A program made the translations under genes and the position numbers. A DNA stretch of 18,120 nt, taken from NCBI GenBank assembly GCA_021785115.1, contig JAJYGO010000044.1, positions 1-18,120 of the forward strand, in the 5' to 3' direction. Position 1 is the first letter of the stretch. Each line of letters begins with the position of its first letter. Of this stretch, positions 4,713 to 12,884 are shown piece after piece. Under the pieces are notes generated by a model. It was given only the letters and a program-made list of their open reading frames with translations, ran no database searches and was not told where the DNA came from. The stretch comes from Chloroflexota bacterium. GTDB lineage: Bacteria > Chloroflexota > Limnocylindria > Limnocylindrales > CSP1-4.

Positions 4713-7705
4713 CGGGAGCCGAGATCGCAGTCACGGCAGCGGGTGCCGGTCTCGTCGCCGTCCTCGGATGGTTCTTCTTTGGGCCCAGGCAAGCGCGGCG
4801 AGCCGAGGTCCGGGGCGACGTCCAGGAGGTCGAGATCACCGTGAAGGGCGGGTACTCGCCGAACCTGATCCGGGCGAGGGAGGGGATGCCCCTTCGGCTG
4901 ATCTTCGACCGTCAGGAGTCAAGCGACTGTTCCTCCCGCGTGGTGTTCCCGGACTTCGGGGTGAGCAAGTCGCTCGCCGCCTTCGGGAAGACCACGGTGG
5001 AACTCGTGCCGGAGCGAAGCGGGGAGTTCGGGTTCGCCTGCGGCATGAACATGCTGCACGGCACCCTGGTGGTGGAGCCCGCAGGCGGAAACGGGCGGGA
5101 GCCACGGGCGGGTGAGGGACGCGGGCCGGCCGAGGCGGCCGCCTCGACCGGGGTGGAGACCGCCCCGCACGAGGGCCATGTCCACGAGACGGCCAGGGCG
5201 ATCGGAGTGGGCCCGACGCTCGAGGTCGAGAAGACGAGCCGGGTGGAGTTCGCTCTGCGCGGCAGCGGGGTGACCTGCCCGACCTGCGTGACCAACATCC
5301 AGACGGTGCTGGATCGTCTCCCGGGCGTGGACCGGGTCCAGGCGAACTTCGGGGCGGAGCGGGTCACGGTGGACTTCGATCCGGCCCGGGTTCGCGTGGA
5401 GGACCTGGCGAAGGCCATGGCCTCGGCAGGCTACCGGGTGCAGGAGCGTCCCGAGCCGGGGTCACAGGGCACCGAGGACGCCGAGGCCGCGGCCCGGCGG
5501 GCCGAGATCGCCGACCTCACCCGGCGGGTCGTGGCGGGGGCCATCCTGACCGCCCCGGTCCTGTTCGCGGTGATGGTGGGCGACTACCTGAAGGCCTCCT
5601 GGCTGCCCGGGATCCTGTCCAACCACTGGTTCCAGCTCGCGCTGATCGCTCCGGTGATGGGCTACACGGGGTGGCCCATCCACCGCACCGGGTGGCTGAC
5701 CCTTCGCCACCGCACGGCCGACATGAACACCCTGATCACCATGGGGTCCACCGCGGCGTTCCTCTACAGCCTGGTGGTGACCCTGTTCTCCGGGCTCTTC
5801 CCGGCGAGCCTCCGCTCGGTCTACTACGAGGCGGTGGGGGTGATCCTGACCCTGATCCTGCTCGGGAGGCTGTTCGAGGCGAGGGCCAAGGCGGGGACGG
5901 GCGAGGCCATCCGTGCGCTGATCGGCCTGCAGGCGAAGGCGGCCCGGGTCCTTCGCGGGGGCGAGGAGGTCGAGATCCCGGTGGAGGAGGTGCAGGCAGG
6001 CGACGTCGTCTCGGTCCGGCCCGGGGAGAAGGTCCCCGTCGACGGTGAGGTCACCGAGGGGCGCTCGGCCGTGGACGAGTCGATGGTGACCGGTGAGCCC
6101 ATCGCGGTGGAGAAGGGCCCCGGTGACACCGTGATCGGCGCCACCATCAACCAGACCGGAGCATTCCGGTTCCGGGCCACGAAGGTCGGCAAGGAGACGA
6201 TGCTCGCCCAGATCGTGAAGCTGGTCGAGCAAGCCCAGGCCTCCAAGGCGCCCATCCAGCGCCTGGCCGACCTGGTGGCCTCCTACTTCGTCCCCGCGGT
6301 GATCTTCATCGCGATCGGAACGTTCGTGGCCTGGTTCGATCTGCACCAGGTCTCGGCGCTCACCTTCGCCCTGGTGGCGGCGGTGGCCGTGTTGATCATC
6401 GCCTGCCCGTGCGCGCTCGGGCTGGCCACGCCGCTGTCGGTCATGGTGGCGACCGGCAAGGGCGCCGAGCGGGGGATCCTGATCCGTTCGGCCGAGGCGC
6501 TGGAGACCGCCCATCGCCTCGATACGATCGTGCTGGACAAGACCGGCACGATCACCAAGGGCGAGCCCTCGCTCACCGACGTGGTCGCGGTTGAGGGCTT
6601 GGACGACGAGGAACTGCTCCGGCTGGTGGCCTCGGCCGAGCGCTCCTCGGAGCACCCCCTGGCCGGGGCCGTGGTGCTGGGGGCCCGGGACCGGGGGGTC
6701 CGGCTGGAGGAGCCCTCGGAGTTCGACTCGGTCACCGGTATGGGGATCCGGGCGAGGGTGGACGGCCACGCGGTGCTGGTGGGGCGGCGGAGCCTGCTGG
6801 AGGCGCAGGGGATGAATCCGGCGCCGCTGGACGAGGCCGTCGAGCGTCTCGGCGCAGAGGGCAAGACCGCCATCTACGCGGGCATCGACGGTCGACCGGC
6901 CGGGGTGGTGGCCGTGGCCGATACCTTGAAGGAGGGCTCGGTCCAGGCAGTCGCGGCACTGCAGCGGCTGGGCCTGGAGGTCGTCATGATCACCGGAGAC
7001 AACCGGAGGACCGCCGAGGCCGTGGCGCGGCAGGTGGGCATCGGTCGCGTGCTGGCGGAGGTGCTGCCGGAGGAGAAGTCCCTGGAGGTCCGAAGGCTCC
7101 AGGACGAGGGAAAGCTCGTCGCGATGGTGGGCGACGGGATCAACGACGCCCCGGCCCTTGCCCAGGCGGACGTGGGGGTCGCCATCGGCACCGGAACCGA
7201 CGTGGCGATCGAGTCCTCCGACGTGACCCTGATCTCGGGGGAACTCGGTGGGGTGGTCACGGCCATCGCCCTGTCGCGGGCCACGATGCGCAACATCCGC
7301 CAGAACCTCTTCTTCGCCTTCGGCTACAACACCGTGGGCATCCCCGTCGCCGCCGGTGTGCTGTACCCGGTACTGGGGCTGCTGCTGAGCCCGATGATCG
7401 CCGCGGCGGCAATGGCCCTGTCCTCGCTGTCGGTGGTGGGCAATGCCAACCGCCTGCGGAGGTTCCATGCAGGTGCGGGCGCGCACGCGACCGTTCGCCT
7501 CGTGACCCCGCTGGTCGAGGTCCGAGAGCACGAGGGGCGAAAGATGGCGACGGTGAGGGACCCCGTGTGCGGCATGGAGATCGATCCTTCGAGCGCCGCG
7601 GCGACCGAGGAGTACGAGGGGCAGACCTACTCCTTCTGCTCGGAGGCATGCCACGCCAAGTTCGAATCCTCCCATGTCGGCGGGCGTGGAAAGCTTGCAC
7701 CATGA
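4709..7705 (+). CDS. copA: Cu(I)-exporting P1B-type ATPase, cupredoxin-HMA-ATPase-YHS fusion
   Basis: This pump drives Cu(I) out of the cytoplasm using ATP. At 998 aa it is longer than ordinary CopA because extra domains are fused. In order: an N-terminal helix (about 5-24); a cupredoxin-like domain (about 38-124) with C74, C111, M113, M115 and H117; a His-containing linker (H154, H157, H159); an HMA domain (about 178-245) with C190-P-T-C193; and the ATPase core. Core motifs are CPC (566-568), DKTGT with phosphorylated D610, SEHP (647-650), TGDN (762-765) and GDGINDAP (808-815). Y873-N874 and M902-x-x-S-S mark Cu(I) specificity. A C-terminal YHS-type metal-binding domain (about 948-988) has C954, C977 and C981. 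It is coupled to csoR upstream and to the cupredoxin gene downstream by ATGA overlaps. The core assignment is firm; the roles of the extra domains (copper loading or release) are inferred. Confidence 0.97.
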   Translation: MTGAEIAVTAAGAGLVAVLGWFFFGPRQARRAEVRGDVQEVEITVKGGYSPNLIRAREGMPLRLIFDRQESSDCSSRVVFPDFGVSKSLAAFGKTTVELVPERSGEFGFACGMNMLHGTLVVEPAGGNGREPRAGEGRGPAEAAASTGVETAPHEGHVHETARAIGVGPTLEVEKTSRVEFALRGSGVTCPTCVTNIQTVLDRLPGVDRVQANFGAERVTVDFDPARVRVEDLAKAMASAGYRVQERPEPGSQGTEDAEAAARRAEIADLTRRVVAGAILTAPVLFAVMVGDYLKASWLPGILSNHWFQLALIAPVMGYTGWPIHRTGWLTLRHRTADMNTLITMGSTAAFLYSLVVTLFSGLFPASLRSVYYEAVGVILTLILLGRLFEARAKAGTGEAIRALIGLQAKAARVLRGGEEVEIPVEEVQAGDVVSVRPGEKVPVDGEVTEGRSAVDESMVTGEPIAVEKGPGDTVIGATINQTGAFRFRATKVGKETMLAQIVKLVEQAQASKAPIQRLADLVASYFVPAVIFIAIGTFVAWFDLHQVSALTFALVAAVAVLIIACPCALGLATPLSVMVATGKGAERGILIRSAEALETAHRLDTIVLDKTGTITKGEPSLTDVVAVEGLDDEELLRLVASAERSSEHPLAGAVVLGARDRGVRLEEPSEFDSVTGMGIRARVDGHAVLVGRRSLLEAQGMNPAPLDEAVERLGAEGKTAIYAGIDGRPAGVVAVADTLKEGSVQAVAALQRLGLEVVMITGDNRRTAEAVARQVGIGRVLAEVLPEEKSLEVRRLQDEGKLVAMVGDGINDAPALAQADVGVAIGTGTDVAIESSDVTLISGELGGVVTAIALSRATMRNIRQNLFFAFGYNTVGIPVAAGVLYPVLGLLLSPMIAAAAMALSSLSVVGNANRLRRFHAGAGAHATVRLVTPLVEVREHEGRKMATVRDPVCGMEIDPSSAAATEEYEGQTYSFCSEACHAKFESSHVGGRGKLAP

Positions 7706-8394
7706 GCGCGCCCCGTGACGGTTCCGGAGGGTCCCCGCGCGCCGTCGAGATTCTCCGCGAGCGCCTCGCCCGCGGGGAGATCGGCGAGCAGGAGTATCGC
7801 GAGCGCCTCGCGGTGCTGCACGCGTCCTCATCGCGGCCGCCAGCACGACCTCGGTCGCGCAGCCCGTCCGTGCCGCTCGTGGTCGCCATCACGGTCCTCG
7901 TGGCCGCGGCGTCGCTCGCCGTGCTCGCCGCCTGGCCGACGGGAGGCTTCGTCGAGCGGATCGCCGGGGGCCCCGGGTGCCGGGTTCCGGCGCTTCCCGG
8001 ACGGACGGTCGATGTGACCCTCTCCGACATGATGGGGGGCATGACGGCGACCGGCGCCATGATGAGCGTGACCCTCGCCCCCTCGGTCGTTCCCGCGGGC
8101 GAGGTGTCGCTTCGCGTCGCGAACGCCGGCAGCCTCGTCCACGAGCTCGTGGTGCTTCCGCTTCCCCGAGGGACGGGCGTGGGCACCCGCCCGGTCGGCG
8201 CGGACGGGCGCGTGAGCGAGGCAGGGAGCCTCGGGGAGGCGTCGAGGACCTGCGGCGAGGGGGCCGGGGCGGGCATCTCCCCGGGAGCGGTGGGCTGGGT
8301 CACGCTGCGCCTCGCACCGGGTCGCTACGAGCTCATCTGCAACTTCCCGTGGCACTACGCCATGGGGATGCACGCGGAGCTCGACGTTACCTGA
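7702..8394 (+). CDS. SHOCT-TM-cupredoxin protein
   Basis: This 230-aa protein has three parts. Residues about 14-39 ([21 protein letters not shown]) form a SHOCT-like helical hairpin on the cytoplasmic side, about 58-77 is a transmembrane helix, and about 93-229 is a sulfocyanin/plastocyanin-like cupredoxin domain outside. Type-1 copper ligands are apparent: H147 in VHELVVL, then C213, H218 and M221 or M223 in [13 protein letters not shown] Met-rich stretch (DMMGGM, GAMM; 110-121) could also bind Cu(I). I start it at the ATG overlapping the copA stop (7702-7705); the frame is open further upstream only as a shadow of copA. Coupling to the pump suggests it accepts exported copper or carries electrons at the membrane surface. 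The cupredoxin call is strong; the partner is inferred. Confidence 0.88.
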   Translation: MSAPRDGSGGSPRAVEILRERLARGEIGEQEYRERLAVLHASSSRPPARPRSRSPSVPLVVAITVLVAAASLAVLAAWPTGGFVERIAGGPGCRVPALPGRTVDVTLSDMMGGMTATGAMMSVTLAPSVVPAGEVSLRVANAGSLVHELVVLPLPRGTGVGTRPVGADGRVSEAGSLGEASRTCGEGAGAGISPGAVGWVTLRLAPGRYELICNFPWHYAMGMHAELDVT

Positions 8395-8413
8395 CCACCT
8401 CGTCCGAATGCGG

Positions 8414-8434
8414 ATCATCCGATATTCGAATGAT
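8414..8434. promoter_or_regulatory. Palindromic operator candidate of the ArsR-rhodanese gene
   Basis: A 21-bp imperfect palindrome is centred at 8424, with arms ATCATcCGA and TCGaATGAT and eight of ten base pairs symmetric. It lies 40 bp before the GTG start of the ArsR-type regulator, in an unusually AT-rich island (8414-8447) that also holds -10-like sequences (GATAAC at 8440 or TAACAT at 8442). ArsR-family dimers bind such 12-2-12-like palindromes next to their own promoters, so autoregulation is the natural reading. Confidence 0.6.
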
Positions 8435-8474
8435 TGGTTGATAACATGAGGGCATCGAGGCGCAAGGAGACGCG

Positions 8475-9143
8475 GTGGAGCTCAAGGATGGCCTGTACGC
8501 GCAGTTCGCTCGGGTGGGCAAGGCTCTCGCGAGCCCGAGGCGGCTCGAGCTGCTCGAGGTGCTCGCGCAGGGGGAGCGCAGCGTCGAGCCGCTCGCCCGA
8601 GCGGCCCGCATGAGCGTGGCGAGCGCCTCGGCACACCTGCAGATCCTGCGCGAGGCGCATCTCGTCGAGTCCCGCCGGGAGGGGACCCGGATCCACTACC
8701 GGCTCGCGGACGAGTCGGTTGGCCGCCTGCTCGCCGCCCTTCGGGAGGGCGCCGCGGCGCGCCTTCCCGACCTCGAGCGGGTCGCCCGAGACTTCCTCGC
8801 CCGCAAGGCGAGCCTGCGGCCCGTGGGTCGGGCCGAGCTCGAGGAGCGGCTGCGCGCGGGCGACCTGGTCGTGCTGGATGCGCGCCCGGCCGAGGAGTAC
8901 GGGGCCGCCCACATCCCCGGGGCGATCTCGGTCCCCGTGGACCAGCTGGAGGCGCGCCTCGCGGAGCTTCCCGCCGACGTCGAGATCGTCGCCTACTGCC
9001 GCGGACCCTACTGCACGCTCGCGGCCGAGGCGGTGGAGCTCCTCTCGGCCCGGGGCTTCCGGGCGCGGCCGCTCGAGGACGGCCTCCCCGAGTGGAGCCT
9101 CGCGGGGCTGCCCGTGGCGGTCGGCGCGGGGGCGGCCGCATGA
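8475..9143 (+). CDS. ArsR-family HTH regulator fused to a rhodanese domain
   Basis: The 222-aa protein joins an ArsR-type winged helix-turn-helix (about 8-90) to a C-terminal rhodanese domain (about 115-215). The HTH includes SPRRLELLEVL and MSVASASAHLQILREAHLV. The rhodanese domain has LDARPAEEY (134-142), HIPGAISVP, and the active-site loop CRGPYC with catalytic C175 as its first residue. There is no obvious metal-binding CxC in the HTH. Rhodanese cysteines carry persulfide sulfur, so this regulator probably senses reactive sulfur and controls the genes behind it. GTG at 8475 is chosen for the AAGGAGA binding site just upstream; a palindrome lies 40 bp before it. Its stop overlaps the next start (ATGA, 9140-9143). 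ArsR-rhodanese fusions are known; the sensing mechanism here is inferred. Confidence 0.9.
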   Translation: MELKDGLYAQFARVGKALASPRRLELLEVLAQGERSVEPLARAARMSVASASAHLQILREAHLVESRREGTRIHYRLADESVGRLLAALREGAAARLPDLERVARDFLARKASLRPVGRAELEERLRAGDLVVLDARPAEEYGAAHIPGAISVPVDQLEARLAELPADVEIVAYCRGPYCTLAAEAVELLSARGFRARPLEDGLPEWSLAGLPVAVGAGAAA

Positions 9144-9496
9144 CGACCAAGGTGCTCGTCATCCTGAACGACCCGGCCTACGGCACCGAGCGCTCCTACA
9201 ACGGACTCCGGCTCGCAGGCGCCCTCGCCCGCCGGGAGGGGGTCGCGGTGCGAGCGTTCCTGTTCGGGGACGCCGTGGGCTGCGCCGTGGCAAGCCAGCG
9301 AGTGCCCGATGGCTACTACCACCTGGACCGCATGGTCGCCGGCGTGCTCCGCCACGGGGGCGAGGTCGCCTGCTGCGGGACGTGCATGGACGCCCGGGCG
9401 ATCTCCGAGGAGGCGCTCGTGCAGGGCGCTCGGCGCTCGACGCTCGAGGAGGTGACGGAATGGACCCTGTGGGCCGACAGGATCGTGAGCTTCTGA
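9140..9496 (+). CDS. DsrE-family sulfur-relay protein
   Basis: A 118-aa soluble protein of the DsrE/DsrF-like family. Recognisable elements are the N-terminal strand KVLVILNDPAYGTERSYNGLRLA, the FLFGDAV strand-loop (41-46), and the C-terminal cysteine cluster C78-C79-G-T-C82 followed by MDARAI, where family members carry the sulfur-binding cysteine. Such proteins bind or pass persulfide sulfur between partners and act in the cytoplasm. It starts at an ATG overlapping the stop of the ArsR-rhodanese gene and precedes SQR by 103 bp, so it probably takes sulfur produced during sulfide oxidation. The exact partner is unknown. A GC-rich hairpin starts right after its stop codon. Confidence 0.88.
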   Translation: MTTKVLVILNDPAYGTERSYNGLRLAGALARREGVAVRAFLFGDAVGCAVASQRVPDGYYHLDRMVAGVLRHGGEVACCGTCMDARAISEEALVQGARRSTLEEVTEWTLWADRIVSF

Positions 9497-9497
9497 G

Positions 9498-9530
9498 CGC
9501 GCGGGCCGGCCGGGATGGCCGGGCCGCGCG
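9498..9530 (+). terminator. GC-rich hairpin between dsrE-like gene and sqr
   Basis: A 14-bp stem begins 2 bases after the DsrE-like stop codon. The left arm is CGCGCGGGCCGGCC (9498-9511), the loop is 5 nt, and the right arm is GGCCGGGCCGCGCG (9517-9530), with one mismatch. There is no T-tract, so it is not a classical intrinsic terminator. It may be a partial terminator or an mRNA-processing or stabilising element that sets sqr levels relative to the upstream genes. Confidence 0.45.
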
Positions 9531-9599
9531 TGACGGCCGAGCCGATGCCGCCGCAGTCGGAGCCCGGCCGGAGACGCCCGGGCGGAAGGGGGCGGCGCC

Positions 9600-10817
9600 G
9601 TGCGCCCCCGCGTGGTGATCCTCGGCGGCTCCTTCGGCGGCCTGACCACCGCCTACGAGCTCCGGCGCCACCTCGGGCCCGAGCGGGTGCAGATCACGCT
9701 CGTCTCACGCGAGGCGCGCTTCACCTTCGTCCCGTCCCTGCCGTGGGTCGCCATGGGGACTCGGAGCCTCGCGCAGATCTCGGTTCCCCTCGCGGGCCCG
9801 CTCGCCCGCCGGGGGGTGGCCTTCGCCAGGGAGACCGCGCTCCGCATCGACCCCGATCGCCGGGTGGTGGTGACCGACCGCGGCGAGCACCCCTACGACT
9901 TCCTCGTCCTCGCCACCGGCCACCGCAGCGCGAACGAGGCGGTGGCGGGGCTCGGCCCCTTCGAGGGACCGGGGCACTCGCTCATGTCGGCACCGGAGGC
10001 CGAGGAGCTTCGCGGGGCGGTCGCGAGGCTCCTCTCGGATCCCGGGCCGGTCGTCGTCGGCGCCGCGCCGGGTGCGAGCTGCATCGGGCCGGCGTACGAG
10101 TTCGCCTTCGAGCTCGACCATCTGCTGCGCCGGCGCCGGCTGCGCCGCCTCGTGCCGATCACCTTCGTCACGCCCGAGCCCCATCTCGGGCACATGGGCA
10201 TGGGGGGAGTGGGCAAGCTCCGCCAGTTCCTCGAGGGCGAGCTCGAGGAGCGCGACATCGGCTACCGCACCTCCGCGGCGATCACGAGGATCACCGCCGA
10301 GGCCGTCGAGGTGGAGGGCGTGGGAGCGATCCCCTCGGTTCTGTCCCTCGTCATCCCTCCGCTCGCCGGCGTGCAGGCCGTGGCGGAGAGCGAAGGGCTC
10401 TCCAACCCCAAGGGGTTCGTCCCGGTCGACGCCCACTACCGCCATCCGGGCCTCGAGGGCGTCTACGCCGTCGGCGTGGCGGTGGCGCTCCCGCCGGTCG
10501 AGGAGACCCCGGTGCCGGTGAACTTCCCGAAGACCGGGCACATGACCGAGCAGATGGCCACGATCGCCGCCCGCGACCTCGCGGCGCGGATCGAGGGACG
10601 CCCCGCGCCGCCGACCCGGGAGCTCGCCGCAGCGTGCGTGCTCGACCTCGGCGACCGGGGCGCCTACATGGCCGTCGATCCCGTGCGGCCACCGCGGGAC
10701 CGGATCCCGAGGCTCTCCGAGGGGCGACGATGGCTTCTTGTCAAGCGCGCCTTCGAGCGCGCCTACCTGTGGCAGGCGGGTCGGGGGCGGCGCCTGCCGA
10801 CCGCCCTCGGGTGGTGA
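9600..10817 (+). CDS. sqr: Sulfide:quinone oxidoreductase-like flavoprotein
   Basis: SQR oxidises sulfide to sulfane sulfur and passes electrons through FAD to the membrane quinone pool. This 405-aa protein has the N-terminal FAD-binding motif VVILGGSFGGLTTAYEL, the second dinucleotide-fold element LVLATG (102-107), and GASCIGPAYEF with redox C161. The family C-terminal pattern NFPKTGHMTEQMA (308-320) is present, and C346 in AACVLDLGDRG is the expected partner cysteine. The third cysteine of classical SQRs, near position 128, is replaced (GHSLMS, M129). An amphipathic C-terminal segment (about 378-393) could anchor it to the membrane. GTG at 9600 follows GGAAGGGGGC. It is the last gene of the ArsR-rhodanese/DsrE/SQR set. 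A related flavocytochrome-c-type sulfide dehydrogenase subunit is less likely, since no partner cytochrome lies nearby. Confidence 0.9.
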   Translation: MRPRVVILGGSFGGLTTAYELRRHLGPERVQITLVSREARFTFVPSLPWVAMGTRSLAQISVPLAGPLARRGVAFARETALRIDPDRRVVVTDRGEHPYDFLVLATGHRSANEAVAGLGPFEGPGHSLMSAPEAEELRGAVARLLSDPGPVVVGAAPGASCIGPAYEFAFELDHLLRRRRLRRLVPITFVTPEPHLGHMGMGGVGKLRQFLEGELEERDIGYRTSAAITRITAEAVEVEGVGAIPSVLSLVIPPLAGVQAVAESEGLSNPKGFVPVDAHYRHPGLEGVYAVGVAVALPPVEETPVPVNFPKTGHMTEQMATIAARDLAARIEGRPAPPTRELAAACVLDLGDRGAYMAVDPVRPPRDRIPRLSEGRRWLLVKRAFERAYLWQAGRGRRLPTALGW

Positions 10818-10841
10818 CGTCACCCTGACGACCCGCCGGAG

Positions 10842-11597
10842 GTGAAGATGCCCCCGGGCACTACGGGCCCCAGGTATGCTCCCTGCGCGGCCGCCGAGAC
10901 GGCGGGCGCGCAGGGAGCCGCCCGCGGGTGCGTCGAGGGGCTCAAGTCTCTCGGCGGGAGGTGTCGAGGGTTGGACGTCTTCGCGCTGCTGAACTCGGGC
11001 AAGGCGAGGCAGCGCGCCGACGACCTTCAGGGCCGGCTGAGGCGACGAATGGACGAGCTCGAGCAGGAGCGACAGCTCTCTCCGTCGCCGCCGGTCGTCG
11101 TGGGGGGCGCGGTGGTCATCCCCGGGGGGCTGCTGGAGCGTCTGCGCGGCGAGCGCAAGGACGACCCGAAGGTGCACCCGAAGCTCACCGAGCGCGTCGA
11201 GCGCCTCGCGGTCGGCGCGGTGATGGCCACCGAGCGCGCGCTCGGGCGGGCGCCGCGCGAGATGCCTCGCAACAACCCGGGCTTCGACATCCTCTCCAAG
11301 GACCCGGCGACGGGAGGCCTGTTCTTCATCGAGGTGAAGGGCAGGGTCGAGGGCGCGCCAACCGTCACCGTGACCAAGAACGAGATCCTCACGGGCCTGA
11401 ACAAGCGGGACCAGTTCGTCCTGGCCCTTGTGGCGGTGGCTGACGACGAGACAACGGCGGTTCGGTATCTTCCAGCCCCGTTCGTCGGGTCCGAAGACGC
11501 ATACTTCGACGTGACGAGCGTCGACTACGAATGGGGCAAGTTGACCGCCAGGGCGACGGAGCCGCCCGGGTTGACGGGGTCGATTGGAGCCGGATGA
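10842..11597 (+). pseudogene. C-terminal remnant of a DUF3883 (SNF2-type) defence helicase
   Basis: From about 10971 the translation matches the C-terminal end of large DUF3883 helicases: VFALLNSGKARQRADDLQ, a coiled helix of RRRMDELEQERQ, then PPVVVGGAVVIPGGLLE. A DUF3883 nuclease-like module follows, with NPGFDILSKD, FFIEVKGRV and VTVTKNEILTGLN. In complete proteins about a thousand residues with helicase motifs precede this; here none are found, and the next gene upstream is sqr. The 43 codons from the ATG at 10842 to 10971 show no homology that I recognise. A TTG at 10971 with GGGAGGTG upstream could start a stand-alone product, so expression is possible. DUF3883 helicases occur in phage-defence islands, which fits what lies downstream. 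Confidence 0.72.
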
Positions 11598-11649
11598 GCG
11601 CGGGCGGCCGGTTCCTGGCCCGTGGGCGTGACCACAGAGGGGAGGGCGT

Positions 11650-12003
11650 GTGACGGCGAGACGGGCGCAGGCCCCACCGAGCCCATCAGAGGCAGACGCG
11701 GTCATCGCCGAGATGGTCCGCCGGCTCGTGGAGCGCTTCCACCCCCTGCGCATCCTCCTGTTCGGGTCTCGGGCACGCGGGGGCGCAGACCCGTGGAGCG
11801 ACGTCGATCTGCTGGTCGTGGTGCAAGAGGCGAAGGATCCGCGGGCGCTGGCCGTGCAGATGCGCCGGGCACTCGCCGACATGCCGCTGCCGAAGGATGT
11901 CCTGGTGGCCACACCCGAGGACGTTGCCCGGCGCCGAAACGTCATCGGCGATGTCCTGCGTCCGGCCCTTGCGGAGGGAAGGGTCCTGTATGAGGCCGGC
12001 TGA
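11650..12003 (+). CDS. MNT-type nucleotidyltransferase (antitoxin of an MNT/HEPN pair)
   Basis: A 117-aa minimal nucleotidyltransferase. The family signature is intact: FGSRARG (38-44) followed by D51-V-D53-LLVVV, the two metal-binding aspartates. In MNT-HEPN toxin-antitoxin systems the MNT protein neutralises the HEPN ribonuclease, in studied cases by adding AMP to it. GTG at 11650 has GGAGG five bases upstream. The gene overlaps the HEPN start by 14 bp, the usual layout of the pair. Here the HEPN partner is broken, so this antitoxin is apparently orphaned. Length and motifs look complete. Confidence 0.87.
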   Translation: MTARRAQAPPSPSEADAVIAEMVRRLVERFHPLRILLFGSRARGGADPWSDVDLLVVVQEAKDPRALAVQMRRALADMPLPKDVLVATPEDVARRRNVIGDVLRPALAEGRVLYEAG

Positions 12004-12184
12004 TTCGGGGGGTGGGGCGGATTGGCTTCGGTATGCCGAGGAGGACCTCGCCGCCGCCCGGCATGTCCTGCAGGCCGGGGATGCACCGCGAATCGCCTGC
12101 GGCCTCGCGCAGCAGGCGGCCGAGAAGGCGTTGAAGGCGGCGCTCATCGCGTTCGACATCGACTTCCCCAAGACCCACGACCTG
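11990..12184 (+). pseudogene. HEPN-domain toxin, truncated after about 65 residues
   Basis: The ATG at 11990 overlaps the end of the MNT gene by 14 bp and has GGAGGGAAGG upstream. The translation is a typical HEPN (PF05168-like) N-terminal half: DWLRYAEEDLAAARHVLQ, then LAQQAAEKALKAALIAF and FPKTHDL at 59-65. Homology then stops abruptly. The open frame runs on to a stop at 12742, but that part is an out-of-frame reading of SIR2-like sequence. The C-terminal helices of HEPN are absent, so the toxin is almost certainly inactive. The break at about 12182-12186 is a sharp recombination junction. Confidence 0.8.
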
Positions 12185-12185
12185 C

Positions 12186-12884
12186 GTGACGACGAACTAC
12201 GACTCGCTGTTCGAGGAGGCCTCCAAGGCCGCCGGCGTCCCGGTCGCCGTGCTTCCCCGCCACACGCCCGCGGCGGGCCAGCGCTGGGTCCTCAAGATGC
12301 ACGGCTCGGCGGACCGGCCGAAGGAGGTGGTCCTGTCCCGCAGCGACTACCTGCGCTACGCGGACCGCCGCGGTGCGCTCGCCGGCATCGTGCAGGCGAT
12401 GCTCATCACCAAGCACATGCTCTTCGTGGGGTTCTCGCTCAACGACGACAACTTCTTTCGCATCGCAAGCGACGTCCGCCAGGCCCTGTCGGGCGAGGAG
12501 GCGCAGGCGCATCCCGCCTTCGGCACCGCGCTCACGCTCCGAGCCGATCCCATCAAGGGCGAGCTCTGGGCCGGGCAGATCGACACGGTCCCCATGGTCA
12601 AGGAGACTTCCCCCGACGAGGAGGCGGCTCTCGAGCGGCGAGCCGCCCGGCTGCTCGAGATGTTCCTCGACCGGGTGCTCGCCGAGGCGACGGTGCATAC
12701 ACGCTACCTGCTGCGCCCGGCGTTCGACGGGCTCCTGAGTGAACCCGAGCGTCGCCTGCGTGACGACGTCCATGCGCTCGCGCGAGGCAGCGGGGGAGCG
12801 GCCGGGGGCACCCCGGCCTGGGCGGTCGTCGAACGCATGCTTCGCGACCTGGGGCATGCGGAGGAGCCGGGGGGCGCCCCGTGA
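12186..12884 (+). pseudogene. SIR2-like protein, C-terminal half only
   Basis: The sequence begins inside the conserved SIR2 motif VTTNYDSLFEEA and continues with LKMHGS (36-41), VVLSRSDYLRY, GIVQAMLITKHMLFVGFSLNDDNF (67-90) and a C-terminal helical region to the stop at 12884. These match the second half of SIR2-like domains of bacterial anti-phage proteins, which hydrolyse NAD. The N-terminal NAD-binding part (GAGxS region) is missing, and the initial GTG is an internal valine codon rather than a real start. It is in a different frame from the HEPN piece it abuts. The 232-codon remnant has no internal stop, which suggests recent truncation or a still-translated fragment. Confidence 0.8.

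Noticed and set aside
7670..7679. GTTCGAATCC, resembling a tRNA T-loop
   Set aside because: It lies inside the YHS domain coding sequence, and no acceptor or anticodon stems can be formed around it.
5462..7846. A 794-codon open frame on the minus strand
   Set aside because: It is exactly antisense to copA, and its translation is low-complexity and rich in His, Arg, Asp and Gly, as expected of a GC-rich shadow frame.
10813..10824. Perfect 12-bp palindrome GGTGACGTCACC at the sqr stop codon
   Set aside because: It is short, partly coding, and has no adjacent promoter or T-tract. Chance is a sufficient explanation.
9705..12086. A 793-codon open frame on the minus strand
   Set aside because: It runs antisense across three unrelated plus-strand genes (sqr, the DUF3883 remnant, MNT/HEPN) and shows no domain. 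It is a composition artefact.
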